A stretch of DNA of 5,583 bases from an uncultured bacterium (GCA_903938205.1 CAJACJ010000147.1:1-5583), one strand, 5' to 3'; shown: positions 1 to 5,509, counted from the stretch's first letter. Notes: a model not told the origin generated them from the sequence alone. A program made the numbers and translations.

Positions 1-54
1 ACTAAGGACAAGGACAAGGACAAGGTCAAAATGAAACGGCTGGAAAAAGTGTGA
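1..54 (+). CDS. Possible C-terminal end of an upstream gene (partial)
   Basis: Frame 1 is open from the window edge to a TGA at 52-54 and would encode 17 residues ending in a Lys/Asp repeat followed by VKMKRLEKV. The other two plus frames hit stops by position 34. The lysine-rich, highly charged end is typical of disordered protein tails. It is coded by a hexamer (AAGGAC) repeated about four times. Too little is inside the window to name a family. It lies on the same strand as the amrB gene about 140 nt downstream, so it could be an operon partner, but this is not shown. It could also be chance open sequence. Confidence 0.35.
   Translation, partial: TKDKDKDKVKMKRLEKV
4..27. repeat. Short tandem repeat, AAGGAC x4
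   Basis: Three perfect AAGGAC units (4-9, 10-15, 16-21) are followed by a variant, AAGGTC (22-27). If the plus frame 1 is coding, this gives alternating Lys and Asp. Such short in-frame repeats can vary in copy number by slippage without changing the frame. Confidence 0.8.
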
Positions 55-194
55 GCCATAGTGAGAGATCTCCGGGACTGTGTCCCAATCAAAGGCGAAC
101 AGACGATTCTAACCAAGTATCGGGCGATTGCGAACGCTTGTGCAATGAATATTGTTCACAGAGATCCATGATTGCGGGTTACAATCCCACCCCT

Positions 195-1424
195 ATGAGC
201 AACACGCCAAGCGATATAACGCCAGCCGCACCACTTGCGGAACACTTGTTTCGCCCACAAATTCGCAATTTTCAGCCCACCGGCTTTGAAAAAGATGGCA
301 AATCATTTGTGCTGTTGCGCGACCCCTCCATGTTGACCGAGCAACAAATGGCCGTGCTGCCACAAGTGCTGCAGTTGGTGCTTTTATTTCAGGGACGCGA
401 GACGCTCGATGAGATTGCCGCCAAGACACAGGCTCCAATGCATCTCCTACAAGATCTAGTCACACGCATGGATGAGGTTGGTTTGATTTGGGGGCCACGC
501 TTTGAGGAACTTGAGCGCGTCGCCAAAGCCAAGATCACCGCGCACGGACATTTTCCAATCAGTTGCTCCGCTTCAATGGGCAAGGACGCGCAAACTTGCT
601 CTGAACAAATGGACAAGTGGCTGAGTGAAATGGAAGACCCAGAAATTGATGGGACCATTCTTGGATTGGTCGCGCCACATTTGGATTATCAACGTGGTTG
701 GCCAGGCTATGCGGCCGCGTATCGCGCGCTGAAAAAAGATCAGAAACCAGACCGCGTGATTATTTTGGGAACAAATCATTTTGGAATTGGCGATGGCGTG
801 GTGGTGAGCGAATATGGTTTCATGACGCCGCTTGGCAAAGCGAGCGCTGACAAGACCATGTTGGCTTTCCTTGAAAAAACGCTTGGTTCCAAGCGTATTT
901 ACGCGGATCAAATTGACCACCTTGGCGAGCACTCCGTGCAAATGCACATTCCATGGCTGCAACATTTCTACGGCGATGTTCCCCTGCTTGCGGCGCTGAT
1001 TCCAAATCCATTGGTGCCGCCAGTTGCGGATGATGATGAGCGCGCGACAACCGCCCAGTTCGTGTCCGCCATTCGCACTGCGCTTACCGAAATTGGTGGT
1101 CGCACATTGTTGATTGCGAGCAGTGACTTGAGCCATGTTGGTCCGCAGTTTGGCGATCAAGGCCAAATCACCGACGCGGCTTCAAACGAAATTGAGCAAA
1201 TGGATCGTCAACGCTTGGCCGCCTATTGCAACAAAGACACCACTGGGTTCGAGTCGATTTTTGCCAAGGACCAAAACCGAACCCGTTGGTGCAGTGTGGG
1301 CAACATGCTTGCGGCGCAAGCTATTTTGCGACCAGAGAATGTTGATCTGATTGACTACCAACAAGTGCGCGATCCCAACGGAATCTCGCTTGTCAGTTCC
1401 GCGGCGCTCGCATTTTCCAGTTAA
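195..1424 (+). CDS. amrB: AmmeMemoRadiSam system protein B (Memo-like family)
   Basis: This is a 409-residue cytosolic protein with two parts. Residues about 20-105 (FRPQIR...LLRDP...GLIWGPRFEE) form an N-terminal domain of the sort found in planctomycete-type AmrB proteins. It looks like a small helical, possibly winged-helix, module. Residues about 155-407 form the Memo fold, related to extradiol dioxygenases. Expected family residues are visible: VAPHLDY (His162), ILGTNH (His195), TPLG (211-214), EHSVQMHIPW (Glu245, His246), SSDLSH (309-314) and WCSVGN (Cys366). The human homologue MEMO1 binds metal through equivalent His/Cys residues; the bacterial function is unsettled. In many genomes the gene is linked to an AMMECR1-domain protein and a radical SAM enzyme, but neither is in this window. 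An in-frame GTG at 51 and ATG at 168 are alternative starts. I chose ATG 195 because homologous sequence begins soon after it and the 48 residues before it look non-coding. No good ribosome-binding site precedes any of the three. Confidence 0.93.
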   Translation: MSNTPSDITPAAPLAEHLFRPQIRNFQPTGFEKDGKSFVLLRDPSMLTEQQMAVLPQVLQLVLLFQGRETLDEIAAKTQAPMHLLQDLVTRMDEVGLIWGPRFEELERVAKAKITAHGHFPISCSASMGKDAQTCSEQMDKWLSEMEDPEIDGTILGLVAPHLDYQRGWPGYAAAYRALKKDQKPDRVIILGTNHFGIGDGVVVSEYGFMTPLGKASADKTMLAFLEKTLGSKRIYADQIDHLGEHSVQMHIPWLQHFYGDVPLLAALIPNPLVPPVADDDERATTAQFVSAIRTALTEIGGRTLLIASSDLSHVGPQFGDQGQITDAASNEIEQMDRQRLAAYCNKDTTGFESIFAKDQNRTRWCSVGNMLAAQAILRPENVDLIDYQQVRDPNGISLVSSAALAFSS

Positions 1425-1473
1425 GCGCGCAAGGCTCAGTCGGCTTGGTGTGCAATTTCTTACACCCACGCGT

Positions 1474-1524
1474 GAGCCCGTTGTAATAAAAGAGCCCGCC
1501 GCAGTTATTCACCGCAACGGGCTC
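1474..1524. repeat. Three-armed inverted repeat in the convergent intergenic region
   Basis: GAGCCCGTTG at 1474-1483 is a perfect 10-bp inverted repeat of CAACGGGCTC at 1515-1524. A third, shorter copy of the arm, GAGCCCG at 1492-1498, lies between them. The outer pair encloses the T-run of the minus-strand terminator, so the two possible stems exclude each other. No other gene-like content is visible between amrB (ends 1424) and the glycosylase (ends 1647). Confidence 0.75.
1484..1524 (-). terminator. Intrinsic terminator of the uracil-DNA glycosylase transcript
   Basis: On the minus strand, 1524 to 1492 folds into a 14-bp uninterrupted stem (three G-U pairs) with a 5-nt loop GAATA. The outer arms are GAGCCCG and CGGGCTC. 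It is followed at once by TTTTATTA (1491-1484). The hairpin is weaker on the plus strand, where the G-U pairs become A-C mismatches, and there is no T-run on that side. It therefore serves the leftward genes. It lies about 120 nt after the glycosylase stop codon. Confidence 0.85.
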
Positions 1525-1646
1525 CTCGTGGGGGCTGTGTGAATCAGCGCAACAAATGCTGAAATAGAGAGCAAATTACAGCTCTTGAATCCCATTACGC
1601 ACGACGTTGCGAATTTGATTCAAAAATAGAAGAAATTGAATGAAAT

Positions 1647-2579
1647 TTATTTCGCGGTCAGTTTGGTCATGGCCAATTTCATGTCCGACCACATCAAAGC
1701 GCGCGTTTCTAAGGTGTAATTGCGTAAAAGATAAGCGGGATGAAATGTTGGCATGACTGGAATTGGCGCAACATTGCAACCGCGCGGAGGCAACCATGCT
1801 CCCCATTTACCGCGTAAAAGCGAAATGCCCTCATCTTGGCGCAGCAATTGTTTTGCGGCTGGTCCACCCATTGGGACAATGACTTTGGGTCGAATCACCA
1901 AAAGTTGCTCGGTGAGAAACGACGCGCATTGATCCACTTGGTCCTGCGTTGGAGTTTGATTTTGTTGTGGACGAGTCTTCAAAACATTGGTGAGGAAAAC
2001 TTGCTCGCGGCATAAACCCATGGCCTTGATCATTTCATCCAACTTCGCACCCGAGTCGCCTTGAAATGATTTGCCAACGGCGTCTTCATTGTCGCCCGGC
2101 GCCTCTCCCACAAAAACCAATTCAGCGTTGGCGCTTCCTTCTCCAAGCACCGTGTGGGTGTAGTTGCTAGCCGAGCAACACAGTGGACATGCGGCATCAT
2201 GCCGGGTTCGAATTTCATTCAGGGCGGCGGTTCGCTCTTGCAAAGTTTCAGGCAATGCGCGCGTCAAGCCCCATTGCACGGCGGATGAATTTGCCGCAAG
2301 CGGTATTGCATTTACAACGGACGCCTTCGCCCCAGTGGCGTGCACATGTGAACTGTCCGCACGGACATTTTCCGCGTTGACACGTTCTTGAGCCAGGCTT
2401 GCCAATGGTGGCGCGACATGTGCGGGCGAAAAATTCTCGGCGGGCATGGATACGGAGGAAATTGCTGGAGATGAACTGGCCTCCACATCACGAGGCGAGA
2501 ATTTGGGAGCCATGGTCAACCCCATCGCTTGATCGGCGAGAATGAGCGAGCGCAATTTTGAATTAATGGATGGGCTCAA
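1647..2579 (-). CDS. udg: Uracil-DNA glycosylase, family 4-like
   Basis: It removes uracil from DNA to start base-excision repair. From the TTG start at 2579 the protein has 310 residues. The N-terminus is a short helix (LRSLILADQAMGL). A linker of about 80 residues rich in Ala, Ser, Pro and Val follows, then the catalytic domain from about residue 110. Visible motifs are CPLCC (131-135), GEAPG (158-162) followed by DNEDAVGKSFQG, TNVLKTRP (197-204), an isolated Cys218, and PTFHPAYLLR with His280. Family 4 enzymes hold a 4Fe-4S cluster with four cysteines. The third, normally in NVxKCRP, is Thr202 here. Start choice: the frame is open up to a TTG at 2663, and in-frame ATGs lie at 2615, 2525 and 2513. 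The TTG at 2579 alone has a good ribosome-binding site (GGAG at 2591-2588, 8 nt spacing) and keeps the family-like N-terminal helix. The start is the least certain part. Confidence 0.93.
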   Translation of the reverse strand: MSPSINSKLRSLILADQAMGLTMAPKFSPRDVEASSSPAISSVSMPAENFSPAHVAPPLASLAQERVNAENVRADSSHVHATGAKASVVNAIPLAANSSAVQWGLTRALPETLQERTAALNEIRTRHDAACPLCCSASNYTHTVLGEGSANAELVFVGEAPGDNEDAVGKSFQGDSGAKLDEMIKAMGLCREQVFLTNVLKTRPQQNQTPTQDQVDQCASFLTEQLLVIRPKVIVPMGGPAAKQLLRQDEGISLLRGKWGAWLPPRGCNVAPIPVMPTFHPAYLLRNYTLETRALMWSDMKLAMTKLTAK

Positions 2580-2587
2580 GACATGTT

Positions 2588-2591
2588 CTCC
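2588..2591 (-). promoter_or_regulatory. Ribosome-binding site supporting the TTG 2579 start
   Basis: GGAG on the minus strand (2591-2588) lies 8 nt before TTG 2579. An ATG at 2584-2582, only 3 nt after this site, is out of frame and reads Met-Ser-stop. The site favours the TTG start but could be chance. Confidence 0.4.
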
Positions 2592-2717
2592 ATTTGTAAA
2601 AGTAACAGATCGCATTTGAAATGAGTGGGCAACAAATAGCAACTGATTCACGTGGCTAGCCAAGCCAATTCAAAGAGTGAAGACAAAAAATGTTCTGTTG
2701 AAAGCCACTGAATCTAC

Positions 2718-3761
2718 TTAAGGAGTTGCGACATGAGGCGCGGTCGCCAACACAGCAACCCCCGCTACTGCGATAAACGCTCCAAGAATGGCCCGCGCGG
2801 ATGGCCATCGTCCTTCTGTTATTCGCGTGACTGGCAAAATCATCACGGGGACAAGCGACATGAGCGTGGTGGCAATTCCTACGTCCAGTTTTTGCAACGC
2901 ATAAAGAGAGCACCAGACGCCAAGAATGGGGCCCGTGAATGTGCCAATGAGCAAGGTGACAATCGCTGTTGAACTCAGCGCATCTGCGCGTGTGGAAGCC
3001 AACACCTTTATTTTTGTTGCGACAATCGACTGGTCGTTGGTCGATGTGTCGCTTGATGAAGTCGTATTGCTTGTTGTGGTATTGATGTTTGCAATATTCG
3101 CCGCGGCATTGCGAGTCGCGCGATTCATTCGGCTCACAACAAATGCAATGACAATAATTCCCACGGCGCCCGCGCTCATACGCACCGTTTGCGCGGACAT
3201 GGCGTCAATATCTCCGCGCAGTCCGTTGCTTGCCAATACCATTCCAACGCCCTGACACAACGCGGCGGCGGCTCCAAACCACACGCCTTTGATTTGCTGC
3301 GCAGCCGTGATCACACTTGTGGCGTGCGGTCGTTCAGCCGCCACCCACAAAACGCCAATCAACGTGATGACCATTCCAACAATGGCTTGCAACATCATGG
3401 CTTGGCCAAACACAATCCATGACAAAGACGCGGCAACGGTTGGAGCAAGCGTCATGAGCAATGTGGTTGTGCGCGCGCCCACCAGAACATATCCCGCAAA
3501 AAGAAATTGGTCGCCAATGGCCAAGCCAAGAAGTCCGCTGATGGCCAAGTACCAAGTTCGATCCGCGCCAATGGTCGGCCATGCATTTCCCATGAGAAAA
3601 CCATGTAAAACAAGCAGCAAAGCCGCCGCGAGCAAGCTTCGCAGCAGATTTAATCGCGTAGCGCCCATGCGCCGACCAGCGGCAGCAAAGGCAATGCTGG
3701 AAACCACCCACAACGCACTGGTGGCAAGTCCGGCGAATTCGCCAGATCGTTCAATCATCAT
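2718..3761 (-). CDS. EamA/DMT-superfamily transporter
   Basis: This is a 347-residue integral inner-membrane protein with about ten hydrophobic helices in the usual two-times-five EamA pattern. The approximate helices are 10-30, 38-58, 68-90, 96-118, 122-141, 158-178, 192-210, 264-288, 294-314 and 323-342. Family-like features include the end of helix 3 with LGLAIGDQFLFAGY, LMTLAPTVAASLSWIVFG in the fourth helix of the first half, and the equivalent LMSLVPVMILPVTRI in the second half. Such proteins export or import small metabolites; the substrate cannot be read from sequence. Unusual is a polar loop between helices 7 and 8 (about 211-262), rich in Asn, Thr and Ser. Two ATGs sit in tandem at the start (3761 and 3758). 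No strong ribosome-binding site precedes them, only GGCGA. The glycosylase follows 54-138 nt downstream on the same strand with no terminator seen between, so the two may be co-transcribed. Confidence 0.92.
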   Translation of the reverse strand: MMIERSGEFAGLATSALWVVSSIAFAAAGRRMGATRLNLLRSLLAAALLLVLHGFLMGNAWPTIGADRTWYLAISGLLGLAIGDQFLFAGYVLVGARTTTLLMTLAPTVAASLSWIVFGQAMMLQAIVGMVITLIGVLWVAAERPHATSVITAAQQIKGVWFGAAAALCQGVGMVLASNGLRGDIDAMSAQTVRMSAGAVGIIVIAFVVSRMNRATRNAAANIANINTTTSNTTSSSDTSTNDQSIVATKIKVLASTRADALSSTAIVTLLIGTFTGPILGVWCSLYALQKLDVGIATTLMSLVPVMILPVTRITEGRWPSARAILGAFIAVAGVAVLATAPHVATP

Positions 3762-3857
3762 TCGCCAATGCTACTGCGTTCTTGCAATCACACTGTTGAA
3801 TTTAAATACGCAAGATGTTCCATACATGCGATTGTTTGCAAGTTGAAAAGAGAATGC

Positions 3858-3889
3858 AAAAACCGTCTCAGTGAATTCAACTGAAGTCG
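3858..3889 (-). terminator. Probable intrinsic terminator after the DUF2617-like gene
   Basis: On the minus strand, 3889 to 3864 forms an imperfect stem, CGACTTCAGT with ACTGAGACG. It has one A-A mismatch, one bulged T and a 7-nt loop, TGAATTC. GTTTTTG follows, with the T-run at 3862-3858. It begins 16 nt after the stop codon at 3906. The stem is only moderately stable. Confidence 0.6.
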
Positions 3890-3905
3890 CAACGCTTGGC
3901 GAAAA

Positions 3906-4547
3906 TTAAGCGGGCTTGTTCTTGCTTGACTTGCCGGTCTTTGGTGACGGCGCGTGCTCGCCACCCATTTTAAACATGGACTGCGTGCGCAGAACCATGC
4001 CGGTATCGCTGCGCAAATGAAATCCTTGAATGTGCACTTCATTGCGATAGCGTTGCATGTCAATCAATGACAAGTTCTGTCGACCCTTGGCGTCTGTCCA
4101 AATGCTGTGCAGTGAATTGGAGTCGCGAATGTGCGCCATCATTTCACGGTGCGTGCCACTGTACAAATGCTCAGACAGAGTTTCTGTTTGAATGGTGGTC
4201 ATGTAAGTCAAACTATCGCTCATGACTTCGGTGTGATCGCGCTCGCCCGCGCATGGAAGATTGGCAAGAAGCCCGCGATCAGGCAGATTCGCTCCGCCTT
4301 CAACCACCACTTCGCACACACACATGTTGGCAAATTGGAAGCGCCCAGCGTGGCCGCCCTTGAAAATCCAGCCTTCAAATTCATAGTCTGGATGGGTAAT
4401 TCGGCGGCGCCCTTCAATGCCGAAAAATTCTGGATGCACTGCCTTGCGATACACAAGCATGACATACGACTGCAAACCAGCCGGTTTGATATTGGAAGGG
4501 TCTTGCGTTTCTCTTTTGAGCGAATTCTTTTCCATAAGGTTGACCAT
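3906..4547 (-). CDS. DUF2617-like protein of unknown function
   Basis: This is a 213-residue protein with no signal peptide or membrane segment. The core at about residues 25-193 resembles the DUF2617 family as I recall it from planctomycetes. Matching blocks are LVYRKAVHPEFF (31-42), DYEFEGWIFKGGH (54-66), CEVV (78-81), LPDRGLLANLPCAGERDH (88-105), LTYMTTIQTETLSEHLY (113-129), and the C-terminal GFHLRSDTGMVLRTQSMF (175-192). No catalytic motif is evident and the family has no established function. The last 20 residues are a Lys/Ser/Pro-rich tail. Two in-frame ATGs (4547 and 4535) could start it. Neither has a ribosome-binding site; the purine-rich AAGGA upstream matches an out-of-frame ATG at 4557 better. 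It lies downstream of rnpB, separated by the rnpB terminator, so it probably has its own promoter in 4548-4660, though I see no convincing one. The family call rests on recall of sequence pattern. Confidence 0.8.
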   Translation of the reverse strand: MVNLMEKNSLKRETQDPSNIKPAGLQSYVMLVYRKAVHPEFFGIEGRRRITHPDYEFEGWIFKGGHAGRFQFANMCVCEVVVEGGANLPDRGLLANLPCAGERDHTEVMSDSLTYMTTIQTETLSEHLYSGTHREMMAHIRDSNSLHSIWTDAKGRQNLSLIDMQRYRNEVHIQGFHLRSDTGMVLRTQSMFKMGGEHAPSPKTGKSSKNKPA

Positions 4548-4658
4548 TGTCGCACATTCGATCCTTCAGTTCAAGACTTTTCTTTTATTTTTCTGAACAT
4601 TCAGCAAGACAGGAAAACATTCGGACTTTCAGCCTGAATTTGAAGAGTGGATTTTGAT

Positions 4659-4691
4659 AAAAAGTCACGGCGAGTCCGAGGACCCGCCGTG
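4659..4691 (-). terminator. Intrinsic terminator of rnpB
   Basis: On the minus strand, 4691 to 4666 is a 26-nt hairpin whose arms, CACGGCGGGTCC and GGACTCGCCGTG, pair over 12 bp with one G-U. The tight turn is effectively a CTCG loop closed by the last pairs. AC and TTTTT (4663-4659) follow. It begins within a few nucleotides of the 3' strand of RNase P helix P1, as expected for a terminator trimmed off during maturation. Confidence 0.93.
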
Positions 4692-5080
4692 GCTGAATTT
4701 GGAAATAAGCCGGATTTTGTTCCAGCTTTCGCTGGTGGCGATCATTTCTCTCTGGACCAACGTTGCCGCTGGCCTCGAAGCACGCGACCCGTCCTACCCG
4801 CGAACTACGGGAGTTGGTTTCCCAACAAGGACTGCTTGCGCTTGCACGCGGTGGGGTTTTCCATGCCTTGTTTGTCACCAAACAAGCGGTGCGCTCTTAC
4901 CGCACCTTTTCACCCTTGCCACGCACTCCCAAAGGAGCCGTTCGGCGGTTTCTTCTCTGTGGCACTGTCCCTAATCATCAGCTTGATCGATGGCCGTTCG
5001 CCATCACCGTGTTCTTCCGTGTCCGGACTTTCCTCGCCTGAAGGCACAAACACTTCAAGGGCGATCACCTATCCAAAATC
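4692..5080 (-). ncRNA. rnpB: RNase P RNA, bacterial class A
   Basis: This is the catalytic RNA of ribonuclease P, which removes 5' leaders from precursor tRNAs with the protein RnpA. The class A conserved blocks appear in order on the minus strand: GAGGAAAGTCCGGAC (5035-5021, helix P4 5' side), ACAGTGCCACAGAGAA (4968-4953), GGTGCGGTAAGAGCGCACC (4906-4888), GGAAAACCCCACC (4862-4850) and ACAAAATCCGGCTTAT (4720-4705, P4 3' side). Helix P1 can be drawn as TTTTGGA near 5078-5072 with TCCAAA(A/T) near 4703-4697. Helix P2 is GGTGATC with GATCGCC, and P3 is a plain hairpin CTTGAAG/CTTCAGG. A CTTGTTT/AAACAAG hairpin (4886-4867) fits P12. A GGT in CGGGTAGGAC (near 4798) may be the L15 motif that binds the tRNA CCA end. 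The length of about 389 nt is normal. The ends are set from P1 and are good to a few nucleotides. A terminator follows directly. No clear promoter is seen in the 73 nt back to rplU. Confidence 0.97.
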
Positions 5081-5084
5081 ATGA

Positions 5085-5141
5085 GACGCTTGAAGTGCTC
5101 GGCGCGCCGATGAAAGCGTGCCACATGCACATTCAAGCGTC
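5085..5141 (-). other. Long imperfect hairpin between rplU and rnpB
   Basis: On the minus strand, GACGCTTGAATGTGC (5141-5127) pairs with GCACTTCAAGCGTC (5098-5085) over 14 bp with one bulged T. Inside, GGCACGC can pair with GCGCGCC (one A-C mismatch) around a TTTCATCG loop. Alternatively, the 12-nt palindrome at 5099-5110 can form its own small hairpin. Only TCATGATTTT follows, a poor U-tract that already belongs to the rnpB 5' end. It could be an inefficient rplU terminator or a processing site for a double-strand-specific RNase. Confidence 0.7.
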
Positions 5142-5153
5142 AATTGCGGGGTA

Positions 5154-5474
5154 TTAAGCGGAAATACCAGTCACACGAACGCGCAGCAAACCTTGGCGAT
5201 GGCCAAGAGTGCGGCGGTAGCCCTTGCGACGGGAATACTTTCCAATGACCAACTTCTCACCAAGGAATTTCTCAATGAGCTCGGCTTCAACCTTTGCGGA
5301 GGCAAGGTATGGCACGCCAATCTTGGCGGGCTGACCATCGGTTCCACCAAGAGCAAGAACCTTGTCAAAGGTGATTGTCTTTTGGCCTTCAACAAGCGGA
5401 CGAAGATCGATTTCGATTTCATCACCTTGGCGAACAAGAATTTGGGTTCCACTATCTTCAAAAATTGCGTACAT
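5154..5474 (-). CDS. rplU: 50S ribosomal protein L21 (bL21)
   Basis: This 106-residue component of the large ribosomal subunit binds 23S rRNA; the length is normal for the family. Family features run the whole length: the start MYAIFEDSGTQILVRQGDEIEI, the central VEGQKTITFDKVLALGG (28-44), GVPYLASAKVEAELI (53-67), and the basic C-terminal signature VIGKYSRRKGYRRTLGHRQ (76-94). The ATG at 5474 is preceded by a good ribosome-binding site, AGGAG (5485-5481), with 6 nt spacing. A likely promoter lies about 40 nt upstream. In most bacteria rplU is followed directly by rpmA (L27). Here the next gene is rnpB and no L27 sequence is present downstream. Confidence 0.98.
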   Translation of the reverse strand: MYAIFEDSGTQILVRQGDEIEIDLRPLVEGQKTITFDKVLALGGTDGQPAKIGVPYLASAKVEAELIEKFLGEKLVIGKYSRRKGYRRTLGHRQGLLRVRVTGISA

Positions 5475-5509
5475 GAGAATCTCCTAAGGGTAAAATCGGC
5501 GAGCCGAAT

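Noticed and set aside
74..86. Small hairpin GGGAC-TGT-GTCCC upstream of amrB
   Set aside because: Only 5 bp with a 3-nt loop and no T-run after it; not a terminator.
128..155. Possible amrB promoter, TTGCGA and TATTGT with 16-nt spacing
   Set aside because: Both hexamers match consensus at only four of six positions, which is expected by chance in this much sequence.
51..194. N-terminal extension of AmrB from a GTG at 51
   Set aside because: The 48 extra residues, with four scattered Cys, do not resemble the family, and the GTG overlaps the stop of the possible upstream frame. Alignment-like sequence begins only after 195.
573..1166. 197-residue open frame on the minus strand inside amrB
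   Set aside because: It lies entirely opposite the conserved Memo domain and has no recognisable features; it is an antisense shadow.
1585..1623. Inverted repeat TTGAATC/GATTCAA downstream of the glycosylase
   Set aside because: A 7-bp AT-rich pair with a 25-nt loop and no T-run in the leftward direction; the stronger terminator further on explains the 3' end.
3289..3846. 185-residue open frame on the plus strand opposite the transporter
   Set aside because: It is the complement of hydrophobic helix codons and has no family resemblance.
4593..4604. CTGAA-CA-TTCAG near-palindrome upstream of the DUF2617-like gene
   Set aside because: It could be an operator half-site pair, but arms of 5 bp occur often by chance and no regulator or promoter nearby supports it.
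4647..5084. Open frames of 92-145 residues on the plus strand over the rnpB region
   Set aside because: The stretch is accounted for by RNase P RNA on the opposite strand, including all conserved blocks; the proteins have no recognisable pattern.
5486..5507. Attenuator-like CGGCTCGCCG before TTTT in the rplU leader
   Set aside because: The stem can only be 3 bp with a 4-nt loop and the T-run is short; too weak to act as a terminator.
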